Counted from the first letter of the stretch, positions 1 through 11,879 are shown. The stretch is DNA of 64,000 nucleotides from Puccinia triticina (GCF_026914185.1 NC_070570.1:1860001-1924000), one strand, 5' to 3'. The notes: generated by a model from the sequence alone, not told the origin. Numbers and translations are program-made.

Positions 1-226
1 TCTCTTATCAAGAACTTCTGAGGGGAATAATAAAATGTAGCTTGCATGCAATTTTTCAACTCTGCTTTCAAGTCTGAATATCTGACTTGAATGTCAACTT
101 GCAAAATTGCATGCAAATTGAATCTGGCCAAATTTGAAAACACATCTTAATTTAGCTGTGTTGCGCTAAAGCTACATAGAAGTTCAAGCCACATAAAAGT
201 GGCTGCTACACTGCAATAAGGTCAAA
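1..226. other. AT-rich noncoding sequence
   Basis: No coding signal is visible. TGCATGCAA-type inverted motifs occur at about 44-55 and 105-116. Similar motifs are dense at 52.8-53.2 kb, so this is probably a fragment of the same repeat family. Confidence 0.4.
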
Positions 227-553
227 CAGGGGTTACCAATGAAAGATTGGTCCCCCAGACCAATAAAATATTAGCAGGGCCTACCAATGTGTATTGGTGG
301 CCAGGGTGAGCCCTGCCAATATAATATGGATTGTTTGGTGTGGCAGGGTGTTCACTCCATACCAGCCTGGAGTGCCGGGTTGGGCACTCCAAATGGGGGC
401 TGGTTTTGGAGTGAACAATCCTCCACTCCAAAAATCTTGGAGTGGTCTGGATTTCACGCCTTTTTTGGCGTGCACCTGGCATTTTTTTGGCATGCCTAAA
501 GCCCAACCCTATAAGATTGGTCTGGGAGACTGATATTATATTTTTTCCCCCTG
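227..553. mobile_element. MITE-like palindromic element, about 327 bp
   Basis: The left end (CAGGGG followed by GGTCCCCCAGACCAAT near 256) is matched in inverted orientation by ATTGGTCTGGGAGACTGAT at about 515 and a terminal CCCCTG at 553. Nested inverted pairs lie inside, for example GTTCACTCCA against TGGAGTGAAC. The termini are hAT-like, but no exact target-site duplication is visible. Short overlapping frames on both strands here are by-products of the palindromes, not genes. Confidence 0.5.
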
Positions 554-2479
554 TCAGTTGCGGAAATACCAAGACCATTGTCTTCTAGCTATGCTGGCTG
601 CAAAATATATGCTTCAGTGGTAGCGCTGAAGAATAGAGCACGGTTTCAAGGTTTGAATACTGGCAAAGACAAAAAAAGGATAATATTTTTATAGGAGGGG
701 TTTAAATATAGCAGTCAAGGGTATTTAAGTGCCCTCCATTATAATTTCAGGGCTTGCAGAGCAGGGGTGTTCAAGATGCCTGATGCAGCGGGGGCCTGGA
801 GTACAGGTATTGTTTGCTGGGGTAACCCCTTTGGGAATCTAGGAAGATATCTGACAATAACTTAAAGAAAAGCAGGACTCACTTTCAATCTATGAGTTGG
901 AGAGAGATATGCGTCAAAAGGGAGTGCAAGGTAGGACGTTGAGAAGTTTTAACTTCAATCTGAATCAGACACGGGAGCGGTAGCGGCTTGTTGAAGAGTG
1001 TATTGAGAAGAATAGTACAGTTTTGGGTGCCTGTTTGGATGAATCTGCCAATATTCCAGACACAAGAACAGCTTATTTTATAGATTTTTTCTTGCCTCTT
1101 TGTTATGGTGTTTCTTGTACCAGCTCATCATTGACCAGGAGAATCACCGTAATGAGGGATTCATTTCTTGGATTATTTGATTTTGTAATTTCAAGGAAGA
1201 GTGCTTTCTCAGACTCTTTTCAAGGATAGCGCATACTCCCTACCACAACTAGGGAGTCCCTAGTTCATTCAAGTTTCTGCAAATCTGCACTTTATTGAGA
1301 GGGTAGTGCTTTCTTTGTACTTATACTTTGATTTATTTATTTATTTTATTATTTTGTTCTTTGATCAGTTAGCTCTGATAAAGTAGCTAGCTGACACCCC
1401 CGTTCAAACTGAAAGATTACAAAGAACTAAGATTCATTTCTTTTTTAGAATCTTCTCTAATTGTAGATACAAGTTTATGTTATGCATCAGACGATGAAGG
1501 TCTGTTTACCTAAGAGCAGATGGCTGGCCACTATCTACTGAGTAAGAGACAATGAGGCTAGGAAATAGAAATTTCTAGCGCAACTGAAGTTGCGGGATCT
1601 GGATGGTCTGATTAGAATAAAGTAAGTTGTCAGACATCACTCTTGTTCATCTTTAATAGGATAGCAACTTTTACCTTACTTAGATACAGCCTTTCTGGAC
1701 TTTGTATCCGGTTTTATTGCTTTTTAGCAATGCGGCGAAGGAGTGCCACAACATTATCTGCAAGAGTTTAATGTTGCTTTGACTTCAGCTTTCTGCTAGC
1801 TTTCATCTCAGTACATGAACACTCTTACTGATTTGGTCTCCTCCAAGATGAGTTGACTCAGTGTTTTCTGACTGATCTACTTTGACTTGGTCTAAGAGAT
1901 AATTTTTGACTAAGCGTTAGCTACAATCTTCCTTCAATCCTTGAGTTATATAACTACCGCTTACCTTTGGCGCTGGTTGTTATTCTCTTGGATAGAGGTC
2001 TTGGGCCAGGAGTTTCCTTGAGCCTAATCTTGCTACTCACAATGGTTGTACCTATGCGCATCAATAAGATTTTTTCAGTTTTCACAACATTGTGGTGCTG
2101 ATTTAGACTGCAGAAGTGGTTTTCAATGCTTACCAAATTCCACAGCTGGTTTAGATCCCGGCACCTCTGTCAATTTATGAGATTGGTGCCGTTCACCTAG
2201 GTGTGTATTCTCACACAAACTTACCACAGGGGCAACCAATGAAACCCCTTTTGCAGTTAGCATCACCAAAATTCCTGCTTATGTACAACCTGAAGTTGAC
2301 TACAGGGGCCCTCAAGTTTTATTTGGCCTTCAGCAGAATTGCTATAGGATCTTCCATTGTTCTGGATCAAAGAAACCGTTGGCTGCTCCTTTTGGCACCT
2401 TTCAATTGAGCCAGTGGCCCCAAAATGGTTCATCTTTTAACCACTATGCCAATTAGTGCCCTGATGTAGATAATGTTGA
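554..2479. other. Noncoding intergenic sequence
   Basis: Only scattered ORFs below 70 codons are present, with no recognisable motif and no convincing exon chain. Nothing else stands out. Confidence 0.5.
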
Positions 2480-2570
2480 CCAGTACCTGTTTGGCAGTAC
2501 CTGGCACCCGTGAGCGGGTACCGCCCGCACCCGCCCCACACCCGCCAGGCGGTGCTGGATGCCTGTTTTT
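2480..2570. repeat. GGTACC-rich repeat fragment
   Basis: The dense GTACC and CACCCGCC motifs resemble the ends of the element at 43.7-44.8 kb. It is probably a truncated relative lying just beyond the 3' end of the minus-strand gene. Confidence 0.4.
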
Positions 2571-2657
2571 TGGCAAAAATCATATGAAGACTGATGAAAA
2601 GAATTATCATTGGTTTTATGAACAGCTGTTTTGGTACTTTTAGAAAAAAGGGTGATA

Positions 2658-4598
2658 TCAAGTCCTCTGTTTCTTTTCATCATCTATCAATATTTGTGTC
2701 ATTTTTTCAATAGAGTAAACAAAAACATCAGTAAAGAAACCTTTGATGAGATGATGAATTTCACATCTTTCATCTTCAAAGAAAATCTCCTTTAATTTTT
2801 CTTCATGTGATTGAAAAATAAGTCTTGCTATCCAATGCCAAATCCATTCAAAAGCAGTTGTAGGCCTGGATCTTTGTTTCTGAGTAAGTGGGGCAGTATG
2901 ATCAGTTGGTTCTTGGATTGATTTGGGATTGAATATATATTTCCTGAATGATTCATCTCCAATTGTTGGTTCAAATAACTCATACGCATCTTTAAGAAGT
3001 TTGGCACCACAATCTTTGTTATCATCTGTAATAGTGATACAGTAGTCCTGAAGTATAGTGCCAATCATATCAATGTGAAATAGAAGTAAAGCAAAATTCC
3101 TTCCAGTGCAACCTTTGTCATGTGTTGGTGATTTATATTGGAGTGAGTTCATTTCATCAAATCTCAAACCAGTCCTTGCAGTCCAATATTCAAACCATCT
3201 ATTCTGTTCATAGTGCATGTGTTTTAACGAAGATCTGATTAGTTTTTTTCGATCCAATTGTTGGACCTTTTCTGATTTGAGCTCATGTATGGGTTGAGCT
3301 TTTACTTCTTGTTCATATGAAGGGGTGTTATTCTGATCTTCTTGAAGTTGAACCTCTGAGGCGCCCTCCGGCCCCTGATCGGAAATGAGGCTATTGTGCT
3401 TTGAAAATCTAAAGAAAAATTTACGAACATGGCCTGCATCCATGAGGGGGATTTTCAGCTGATTTTCTTGACCCAGTGAGATTATTTTTGGAACCATTTT
3501 TCCAACTTTCACTCTATGTCTCACTGATTTGTACTCATCACGCTTGAAAACATCTATATGAAAACTGAGCTTCTTGACAAGCCTTTCCCCCTTCTGTTTC
3601 TTTGGTCCAAAGAACATGTTGTTCGCATTTTGGTTTCCACTTTTGATTGAAGGGCTCAGCATACTAGTAAAACCAGTCAAAGTTTGGCCAATTTTTCTTT
3701 TTTTATCCAGTTTTACTGTGAGATGACCCTCAATGGCTGATGAGCCTTGGAATGAGAGGCTGGTTGGATGCTTTGAAGAATTCCTAGTGCCCATTTGAAG
3801 ATCCTTTGAATATATATTGGTTGTTGCTGCATGCATTTTTGGCACTGATCGTGAACCTATGGTAGCCAAAGCAAAGGCTGGATTTTCAATCATCTTCTCT
3901 TTCTGTATCAGCGGGGTGACATTCTGTAGGAGCCGCTCTTCGAACTTGACCGGAGAAAATTCAAAAGGCCCCGCTCGCGATTTTAAGGATGCAATGGTGA
4001 ATGGAAATGCAGTGGCGGAATCAGCTTTCTTTGAGTGTATGGGTACCTGGCCACTACCAAGAACTGGCGCATCGATTAGGATATTTCCCCCAAATTTCTC
4101 GGGAAATGTCGCATATTTTAAGGATAGTTTTGGAGGTGGAACTTTACTGGGACCAGTTCCTTGGTCATGTTGAATCGGAAACCGGTGATTCCTACTTCCC
4201 AAAGCATCAATGAGCAAGTTATCTCCTACTTGCCTAGATGAATTTCCTAAGGATAGAGCGGTAGACGGGTCAGAGTTGCTAGTATTAGGAGGAGCCCGGT
4301 GACTCGTAGAAGCCGGTGCGTCAACCAGAAAGCTTCTTCCAACCTCTCTCATGACTGCCCTTTGATTTCCTAATGATAGCTCTAACCCTGGAAGTGTAGT
4401 GATATCTGCTCGGTTGATGTGATGTGTTTGAGGTGGTGCTAAACTTAGGGTGAGATGAAGACCATCGCCCATTTTTGAAGTATTTTGTTCTTCAACCCTG
4501 ATGGTTTCCGGCCAAGTCGTGTCCACCGAAGCGTTAGACCTACAAAACATCCATAAACCCAGAGGAACAAGCAGACGAGTCGTAAGAAAAGCGAGCAT
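2658..4598 (-). CDS. Secreted-type 646-aa protein with repeated LxLxL modules
   Basis: Single-exon ORF; I do not recognise the family. The N-terminus (residues 1-24) reads as a signal peptide: a short n-region, the hydrophobic run LLVPLGLWMFC, then SNA before the likely cut. The next 160 residues contain LTLSL (49-53) and LELSL (72-76), both exact LxLxL EAR-type motifs, and two degenerate forms (ALSL 114-117, KLSL 157-160). Three of these begin a module of about 41-43 residues that ends in a hydrophobic patch plus I/V-D-A (92-94, 130-132, 175-177). Basic NLS-like clusters (DKKRK, PKKQKGER) follow in the middle. The C-terminal 200 residues are predicted helical, aromatic and charged. The ATG at 4598 is the first ATG ahead of the hydrophobic segment. 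A secreted, possibly host-nuclear, effector is the best inference; a fungal nuclear protein is the alternative. Confidence 0.7.
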   Translation of the reverse strand: MLAFLTTRLLVPLGLWMFCRSNASVDTTWPETIRVEEQNTSKMGDGLHLTLSLAPPQTHHINRADITTLPGLELSLGNQRAVMREVGRSFLVDAPASTSHRAPPNTSNSDPSTALSLGNSSRQVGDNLLIDALGSRNHRFPIQHDQGTGPSKVPPPKLSLKYATFPEKFGGNILIDAPVLGSGQVPIHSKKADSATAFPFTIASLKSRAGPFEFSPVKFEERLLQNVTPLIQKEKMIENPAFALATIGSRSVPKMHAATTNIYSKDLQMGTRNSSKHPTSLSFQGSSAIEGHLTVKLDKKRKIGQTLTGFTSMLSPSIKSGNQNANNMFFGPKKQKGERLVKKLSFHIDVFKRDEYKSVRHRVKVGKMVPKIISLGQENQLKIPLMDAGHVRKFFFRFSKHNSLISDQGPEGASEVQLQEDQNNTPSYEQEVKAQPIHELKSEKVQQLDRKKLIRSSLKHMHYEQNRWFEYWTARTGLRFDEMNSLQYKSPTHDKGCTGRNFALLLFHIDMIGTILQDYCITITDDNKDCGAKLLKDAYELFEPTIGDESFRKYIFNPKSIQEPTDHTAPLTQKQRSRPTTAFEWIWHWIARLIFQSHEEKLKEIFFEDERCEIHHLIKGFFTDVFVYSIEKMTQILIDDEKKQRT

Positions 4599-5130
4599 CG
4601 CTTAGTGAATCTGTTAAGTGAGGCTCCCAAGAAATTGTTTCCCGATGTAGATTGATTATTCAAAGGGTCTGGGAAGTGGGACTAAATTCAAAGGGTCTGG
4701 GAAGTGGACTAAACACTCTAATATATCCCCAACTCTGATTTGATAGACAAGAGGAAATGAGAACACATTTACGGTGTGTCACAGGAATCGCGTATTCCAG
4801 TAGAATTTTCGCCACCTTATTATTTTGCAGATGCACAGCTCAGGTTGTATCTGATCACTCTGAGTGGAGAAGCAATGTCGGTGTGACCAATCTGTCTGCC
4901 TGCGGCTGGTGCACAACAGGATTAGATGTCAAACCATAAAGCTGGGTATTTAGGTTCAAGGACTGGAGCTTTGAGTCCAGACTCCAAGCCAACACCCCAC
5001 TGTAACTCAACCACGGCTCTGCCCCAAGGTTCACCGCAGATGTGGGACAGGATTTGGTGCCAGACCTGATTGTATTCCATTCCTGATCTAAGCAGACTCT
5101 AACACACTCTTTGTAACTCTTGAACCTAAT
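4599..5130. other. Noncoding; presumed promoter side of the minus-strand gene
   Basis: A short direct repeat (TCAAAGGGTCTGGGAAGTGG at about 4659 and 4688) lies close upstream of the gene. The rest up to the TIR at 5131 has no supported gene. Confidence 0.4.
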
Positions 5131-5450
5131 CACCAGGGGAGATTTTGACGCACTCTCCAGAGAGTGCCATACTGTACCCTTTTTCTGTAACTGTGCTGGA
5201 TGCCTTTGATGAAAGTAGTGCCAGAATTAATGAAAAATTCTGGAACTAATCCGCAAATTATCTGAAACTGATCCTGGATTCATGCATAAACCATCCAGAA
5301 GTCATGCAGAAGTCAGCTGGAACACAACTGGAATGCAGTTGAAACCACCAAGACGCAATGGTCACAATAAAAGCATAATTCAATTTGAAGTGTTTGGTAA
5401 TTAAGATGAATTATTGGGTTTCAATTCATATTATTTATATGCGCATGAGG

Positions 5451-8400
5451 CAACGGTGGGTCGCTACTTTACAGTTATCGGTAAAGTAGCGTTATCGTAG
5501 TTTTTTTTTGCTCGATACCGGTACTTTTCTTGCCGGGATCCACTTTTTAGCCTACTTTACAATAACCTAATTTCTCATTATTTTTTTCTCTATACCAATA
5601 CGATATCAGGCAATGTAAATGTTTATTTTTTAATTCCGTTACGATATCTAAAGCCAAGGTTCGATAACTACAATAACTTGAGCAGCAGATTTGCGAAGGA
5701 GAGTGTACTATTGGCTGGGCTTAACCAAAGCTTTCAAAGCCTTTCCAGCCTCCGCAAAGTTTCCTGTCAGGGGGACTTCTTGACGGAGCCACATAAGGCT
5801 GCTCACACAATGCGACATTGTGGAGGGTAGCAAGCGACCTCGGTTGCTGCTACATACATCAGCTGCTGCTGAAAATAGCCTCTCAACTGCACACGAGCTA
5901 GTCGGGGTGCCCAGATAAGCCCGGGCCATTACTGCAAGGGTTGGGTAACGTGCTTGGTTTGCCTGTTTATTACATATGAAATCAGCTTGAGTCCAGCATG
6001 TTATCGAGATTGACGAAAAAAGGGGAAATGAAATGGGCAATACCTTCCACCACATCAAAGGTGTGTTCTTATCTTCAATCGCACCATCCTCAAATGACAG
6101 GTTAGCTGACAAGTACGCTTGAACCTCATCCTCCTGGACCTGGGCTGTCGTTGGTTGCGCGGTCATACGAGAAGCAAGACGAGACATGAGTGATTTCGCT
6201 ACTGGTAAAGGTTTCACCGGTTTATCTATAGAAACCGCATTCGGATACGTGGTCTGCGCGTTCTTCATGCTGGCTAGGTGTTTTTGGTGAGCTTCGGTGT
6301 TGCAAAATTCTTGCTTGAGTAAGTCGAGGATTTCAGTAACCTGAGCACTCTCAGCCCCAAAAACAATCTCAAATAAATGCATCCTGTAACAAGGATGCAT
6401 CAATGTAGAAAGCACCAGGGTCTCGCATTGCATAGCTTCATCGAGATATTTGTCGACCCGTTTCAACATTGCGTAGTACATTGGGTGAAGCGCATCCGTT
6501 TGAGCTGAACGATCGAGCTTTTCTTCAAGGTTTTCCTTGAGCTCCAGGTACCTCGGTATGACATGTGTACCTGTAGCCGAATCACCCTCCATCTGAGAGG
6601 TCAGCTTGACAAACACCTAGCCAAGTACACAAAAACAAGACTAATTTGTTAGATACATATTTGATGATTTAGCAATGACAGTAAGGAGAGAGAATTGCGA
6701 ATGAATTACCCCAAGCTCATCATTCAAACTTTCTATCGCCATCCAATCACGCGGGGAGAACAGTATGTTGTCGAAGAGGCTGTCAGTTTTTTGCTTTTGG
6801 TCTTCTTTCAGAATGTGGTCGATTACATCGCGGGCGTCAAGGGCTTTTTGGTAGCTTTGGTACTTGATGTTCCATCTGATACCGTAACCTGCAATCAAAG
6901 GGGCCACTTTGACCTGCAACTTCTCGGCTGTTTGCTCAAAATTGGCCCGCTGAGCCGCCGAGCGAGTGATTAGTTTGATAACAGTATCAAGCTAATTATG
7001 ACATGGAAGTTACACGAAAAGAATTAGGCCCAAGCTAAACCAGACGCAGAGGATGATGTACATACCTTCACAGTTAGACGCCGGAGTTTTTCGGATTTGG
7101 TATTTATGTTGAGCTCGGTATCAGAATTCTCGTCGGCCAAAGTGGTGTTTTCTTGTTCAGGGTTGTCACTGTCACAATTGCTGGCTTTGTCATCTACTGA
7201 ACACAGTTCATTGGCGCTACCAAAGTCACTCTCGGACCCTCCGTCGTATTCTTCGGCATGCGGAGGCTTTGTCTTAACCGCTGCAGATTGTTCAGAAGTA
7301 TCCTCCAGCTCCGCCTCTTCGGTTAGTTTACTTAGAACCGGGAAAAATCCCAAAACAGACTCCTTGGTTTTCGCTGGAGTTAGGGTATTCAGGGAGAGTG
7401 CTTTGAGTCCCGAATTCACGATGAGGGCAAGTTTGTGGCAAAAGCACCGCACGTGCATTGTTTTGGGGTGCCATTTTAAATCTGCGAACTCGGCTGACTT
7501 CACTCCAAGGTCGGCGGCAATTGTTGCAACATTATCATGTAGGAGATCGTACATGGTCCGTGCCATTGTATTATTGTTCGAGCTGGAGTCAGTTGTCTGA
7601 GCCAACATGTAATGACACAGAAAAAAAAGTGCCCCGTTAGAACAGGAAGCATCACGAAAAAAATAAGCAACTCATCTTTTGGTAAAGGTTGTTCTTTTTG
7701 AGGACAGCAGTAATTGGACGCGCTAATAGGTGACCAGCATGTCTCCATGGGAGCATCTTTAATGCCAAATGCCGGACCACATATTTCCAATCAGCATCGA
7801 TGTATGCCACCGCGGCGCCAATGAACGCAAACCGGTTTCCCTTTGTTGTCCAGACATCATGGATGAGGGTAAACTTGGTTGCAAGATTCTACCAAAAATG
7901 TAACACAACTGTCAGCTGCATCTCTTTGCAATAGTTTATCTCAAGGACGGACAAACATTCAACTCGGTAAAAACATTTGACTTGAGCATTGAGTAAAGCG
8001 CCTTTGACTCGTCCGAGGACCATCTTCGGCCGTATAGAATTGCTTTCCTACTAACATATTGAAATGCAGCACGCAGATAGGGGTCCTCAATGCGCGACCA
8101 TGGGAGTGCTTGACGTATTTGCCATATCATTATGAGCTGGTTTAAAACGCGGTTGAGAAAGGGTGGCTGGACTTCGAGGAATCCAGCTATGCCGGTCTGC
8201 TTTTGGTCGCCATTAAGGTTGGTCTCCATCATCCTTCGTTCGGCCACAGAAGGGGGAAGCTTGGTCCCTGCCAGCTTGGCTTTATCTCTGTTCACACAGC
8301 CGCGAGCACTTTTCCCGAGCTGGGTATATCCATCACGATGGGAAACCAAGTTCCCGTTGGAAGTAATATTTGAACGATAGACACCGTTACACCATCGGCA

Positions 8401-9464
8401 TTTATAGCTCAGATTGATCCCCTCGGGATCGCCTTGCTTATAGGTTGGTGGGTAGAAAAACTCCTCAACGTTCGCGATGTTGTCCTTCCTAGCTTTGCCT
8501 CCTTGCGAGCGTACGACTACTGAGCCTTCATCAGTATCCTGGTCAAAATCATGGTCCTGTTTGTCAAGTAAAATCAAGTAAAAATGTAAGCTTTATGATT
8601 CATTTTGATCCAATTCAATCAAAATTTTTACAAGATATGATAATGTATTCATTAAATTCACATACCGTGGTTTCAGTCTTCTTAGAATTCACTTTTTTTT
8701 TGGAGGCTGAAGACGTGTTTGTCTTCTTTTCAGGAATTGTCGACACTTTCTTCTTCTTCTTCTTTGGCTTGGTTGTTTTTTTAGCTGCGGCCACTGGTTC
8801 AGAGTCACTCACTGGTTCTGCCTCAGACTGAGCTTCAATCTCAATGGATTGACCTGAATCCGCTGAATCCTCTGCCGCTGCGGATCGTTTTTGGGTGCCA
8901 GGACGAGTCAATTTGAGCCGCGAGTCAGATGAAACAGCCACCATGTTTGGCGCAACAACTAGTGACGATGCACGTGAAGAGCGGCGGCGATTCTGAGTTT
9001 CTGACTGATCAGTCGCATACCCGGTACTAAGTTTGTTGCCGGAGGGGTCTTTGCGGGTGGATTGAGGATTTGGGGCTGTCATGCTGTTAAAACTGGATTC
9101 AAGCTGATTGGATGCTGGGAGTACTGGACTTCGGTGTGGAGATTGAACAATGTGGGAGCTTGTTGAGCTTTAAGCCTCTGTGTCACCAAATCATGAATTT
9201 TATCCCCGGTAGAGAATGTGAGAATCCCCGGGCTGAAACTCAGGGTTAAACCGTTTATTTCAAATTTGATACTCAGGGGTTATACCAAAACATTCACTCT
9301 ACGATAACAGATTCTTCAGCAAAAAAAAAAAAGGGCTCGCTACGATATCAGGCCCCTCAGATAATTTCCGTTACTAGTATCGTTAGAGTATCGGGGATCA
9401 TCACAGTGACGCTACTTTACTTTACATGCCCGGTTATCGTAAAGTAAAGTAGCGACCCACTGTT
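5451..9464 (-). mobile_element. Complete hAT transposon, 4,014 bp
   Basis: The left end CAACGGTGGGTCGCTACTTT is matched in inverted orientation by the right end (reading inward AACAGTGGGTCGCTACTTTA). The 8-bp sequence GCATGAGG is repeated exactly at 5443-5450 and 9465-9472, the hAT hallmark. The subterminal regions are rich in CGATAAC and TAAAGTAGC motifs, the usual kind of transposase binding repeats. The only gene is the transposase on the minus strand. Exact target duplication plus an unbroken reading frame suggest a recent insertion. Confidence 0.85.
5708..9082 (-). CDS. hAT-family transposase, 7 exons, about 960 aa
   Basis: My exon chain is 9082-8666, 8556-7957, 7888-7676, 7608-7066, 6991-6710, 6616-6044 and 5962-5708. 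Every junction is phase 0 and no stop is met. Order of parts: a basic Ser/Lys-rich N-terminus; a BED-like zinc-binding segment in exon 2 (YKCRWCNGVYRSN, later H and C); the RNase-H core with IHDVWTTKGNR in exon 3 (first Asp) and QTTDSSSNNNTM in exon 4 (second Asp); the hAT insertion domain with the C-x-H motif HVRCFCHKLAL; and the C-terminal dimerisation region with YPTLAVMARAYL and the catalytic Glu in SSCAVERLFSAA. It would cut and paste this element at its TIRs in the nucleus. Intron 3 (7675-7609) fits only as AT-AC. ATG 9082 starts exon 1. Likely functional. Confidence 0.85.
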
Positions 9465-10262
9465 GCATGAGGGTGATAATTTCTCTCACTTTGCTAATGT
9501 AACTGTCATGTGCGTATGTTTAAGTTTGTTACAAATCACAGGTTGAGCCTCCCGCAGATCAACAACATGTACATCCCTGTTAAAATGATGGGAAAGGCCC
9601 ATCTGAATTGGCATATTTCCCTAAAGAAGGCCGGTATCATCTAGAATTGAGCCAAAAAAGGATGAAAGTAGGGTGAAAATATGAGTAAAGTCAAGCTTGG
9701 AGGTGTGTGGTCCCAGATTGCAGATAGACATCATGGCTTCTTAAATATATAAGCTTGTGAGTTCTTCTTGTGTTTGTTTGTTTTCCAATGTCTCCATGCA
9801 CATGCATGTTAGTTTTTTTCCACTTTGCCAATGTCACCTTCGTGTACGCGCGTACATTAGGGTGACATATCACTGGAGGCGCCTTTCACAGCTCCATTAC
9901 AAGCAAAAACTGGTCAGAAAGCCATGAAAGCCCCCGCAGGTCACATTTACATTGTTTGGCACCCCTTTGACATAGAGAAATTGATCAACAGAAATTCACC
10001 ATAAATGAGTAATAGTTGGGCATTGATTAACTATGATTTCATGACAGATTGTAATTAAGTTATACATAGAAAACTAAATGGTTCTATACAACATTGCACA
10101 AGGTCCTGTGATAATTCCGCATCACTTCTGACACACTTCCCATTGACTTCTGAATAATTTATCAATGGTTTCCTGATCCACATCTGACTCACATCAGACC
10201 CAGAACAACATAAAATTAGACTCTGGCACTCTCTGGAGAGTGCGTCAAAGTCTCCCCTGGTG

Positions 10263-11037
10263 AATATAATGATAAGCAATATCAATGAGACTTGTCATCC
10301 CAGGATCTACAAGTACAACGGCAGTCAATGCTTAGATATGAGCCATGAGCACAGAAAGCATAAGAAAACTTGGATTGGTGGTTAACTAATTACTTGGTCA
10401 AGTTTTCAATGCCTTTAGTGCACATCTATTTTGGTTTCTGTCACTGACACGCCTTCCCTCTGTCCAGAAATCTTTGATTTGCCACCAACCCTTTCCGCAG
10501 GGAAGGGAGTGGAAGCCGCACACCGATGATTTGAAAGTTGTGGTATACAGCGGGTGAAACTCTGAGACTGCCGCGCATAGATGAGCCAAAAATTTGCCTT
10601 TCCTGCTGAATCAAGTTGTTTGTTCTTCTTCATCTGGGATTTCCCGCTTTTCCTAAGCCCCCTTGCCAGGACCCCGGCAAGCCCCTACTAGACACCCTTA
10701 CGTAAATTGTTTCAAAATGTTTTTTTTGGCAGAAATGATACTTACCTAAACCTGTGAAACTTGTTTCAAATGGACAGTTCTGGGAATTTTTTCTTCTGGG
10801 ACATACTGACGTACCCTGTTTCAATCTGCCTTCCAAGGGAAAAAAATTCATACTTATGTGTTTTGTTTCAACTTGTTTTTGTGCTTGAAGGTGCAAACAT
10901 AGTGTGCATACATATTAGTTCCTCCCTGTCCTCTCCTGCTCCTATGTTACATTATAAGGGTTGAGGAAGGTCTGAAAGGCTTCTAGAAGTGATTTTTCAT
11001 TGATTTTAATCAATACATCAGCAATGATCTACATATA
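10263..11037. other. Noncoding intergenic sequence
   Basis: Short unsupported ORFs only. No splice-linked coding chain or known motif is visible. Confidence 0.4.
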
Positions 11038-11879
11038 ACTAAAGGAATAGCTTCTGGGGGCCAAACAAACCTGTAAAGTTATCTGTCATGCGAGTAACAC
11101 CGGCGTTGATATCCTGTACAAATTTATGTCATGCGAGTAACGCCAGCATTGGTAAGCATGTAACGCCGGCGTCGAAGCTCTTTTTGTATTAAGGAGTCCG
11201 TTCAAGCAGGTTCAAGCAGCTTTGGGTGAGACATCACCATTGCAGTTCAAATCAGACTGCTTGAACGGACTCCCTCAAGGCTCAGCAGCCAGCTTTGTGT
11301 CTCTGAAATATGTGTGCCAGTCTTCTGGAACGGGATGGCGACGCGGCACGCCCACAACTTTGTACGGCGTGCCTGTAAGGTTAACGGAATCCGTTCAACC
11401 CATCCGTACTGCATGTCCGTAAGAGACTCCATTCAGCACTGGATGCTTGAACGGACTCGCTTCCAGATGTGTCACCGGTAAAAGTGAACACATTGATAAC
11501 CACTTCTGTTACAAATCTGCTTCATCAGACTCAGCTGCACACCAACAACTGAGTCTGTTGAAGCAATCTGCTTTATCAGGCTTGGCTACATACACTCCAA
11601 CAACTGACCATCAGACACCACCCACTTTGATGAGTATACTGTCCCACTCATCAATTCACACCTCAATTAAATTCCCTATTCTGATTCTCAAATCTTTTCA
11701 TTTTTCATTGCAAAAATGCAAAAATCCATTGAACATTTGAGAAGAGCTTATGCAGCATAATGGCAAAGTACATTCAGAGAAAGGAAATGATCTGTTGCAG
11801 CATTTTCTTCCCTTTCATTTTATTTTCAAAATGCACAAAACAAGGCTGCCATACAAAGGGGTCTTATCAATCCTCATTA
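11038..11879 (+). mobile_element. Helitron 5'-end fragment
   Basis: It begins TCTACATATAACTAAAGGAA after an A, the same start as the longer copy at 11880, and shares the following landmarks: GGGGGCCAAACAAACC, repeated GTAACGCCGGCG-type motifs, AAGTCTGTTGAAGCAATC-type stretches, and the start of the encoded protein near 11716. It stops where the second copy begins, so it is a truncated older relative or the first unit of a head-to-tail pair. Confidence 0.6.

Larger units (their letters stand above)
5131..10262. mobile_element. 39-bp-TIR DNA element split by a nested hAT transposon
   Basis: Positions 5131-5169 and 10224-10262 are inverted copies of 39 bp with a single mismatch, beginning CACCAGGGGAGA and containing the palindrome GCACTCTCCAGAGAGTGC. 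The trinucleotide AAT directly flanks both outer ends (5128-5130 and 10263-10265), compatible with a 3-bp target duplication as made by CACTA or PIF/Harbinger elements. Removing the hAT insertion leaves about 1.1 kb with no ORF, so the outer element is non-autonomous. The parts at 5170-5442 and 9473-10223 are AT-rich and noncoding. Confidence 0.6.

Noticed and set aside
222..578. 118-codon minus-strand ORF
   Set aside because: Lies entirely within a palindromic MITE-like element. Several frames are open on both strands, with no protein motif.
7097..7600. 167-codon plus-strand ORF
   Set aside because: Antisense shadow of exon 4 of the hAT transposase, which carries the conserved second Asp and C-x-H motif.
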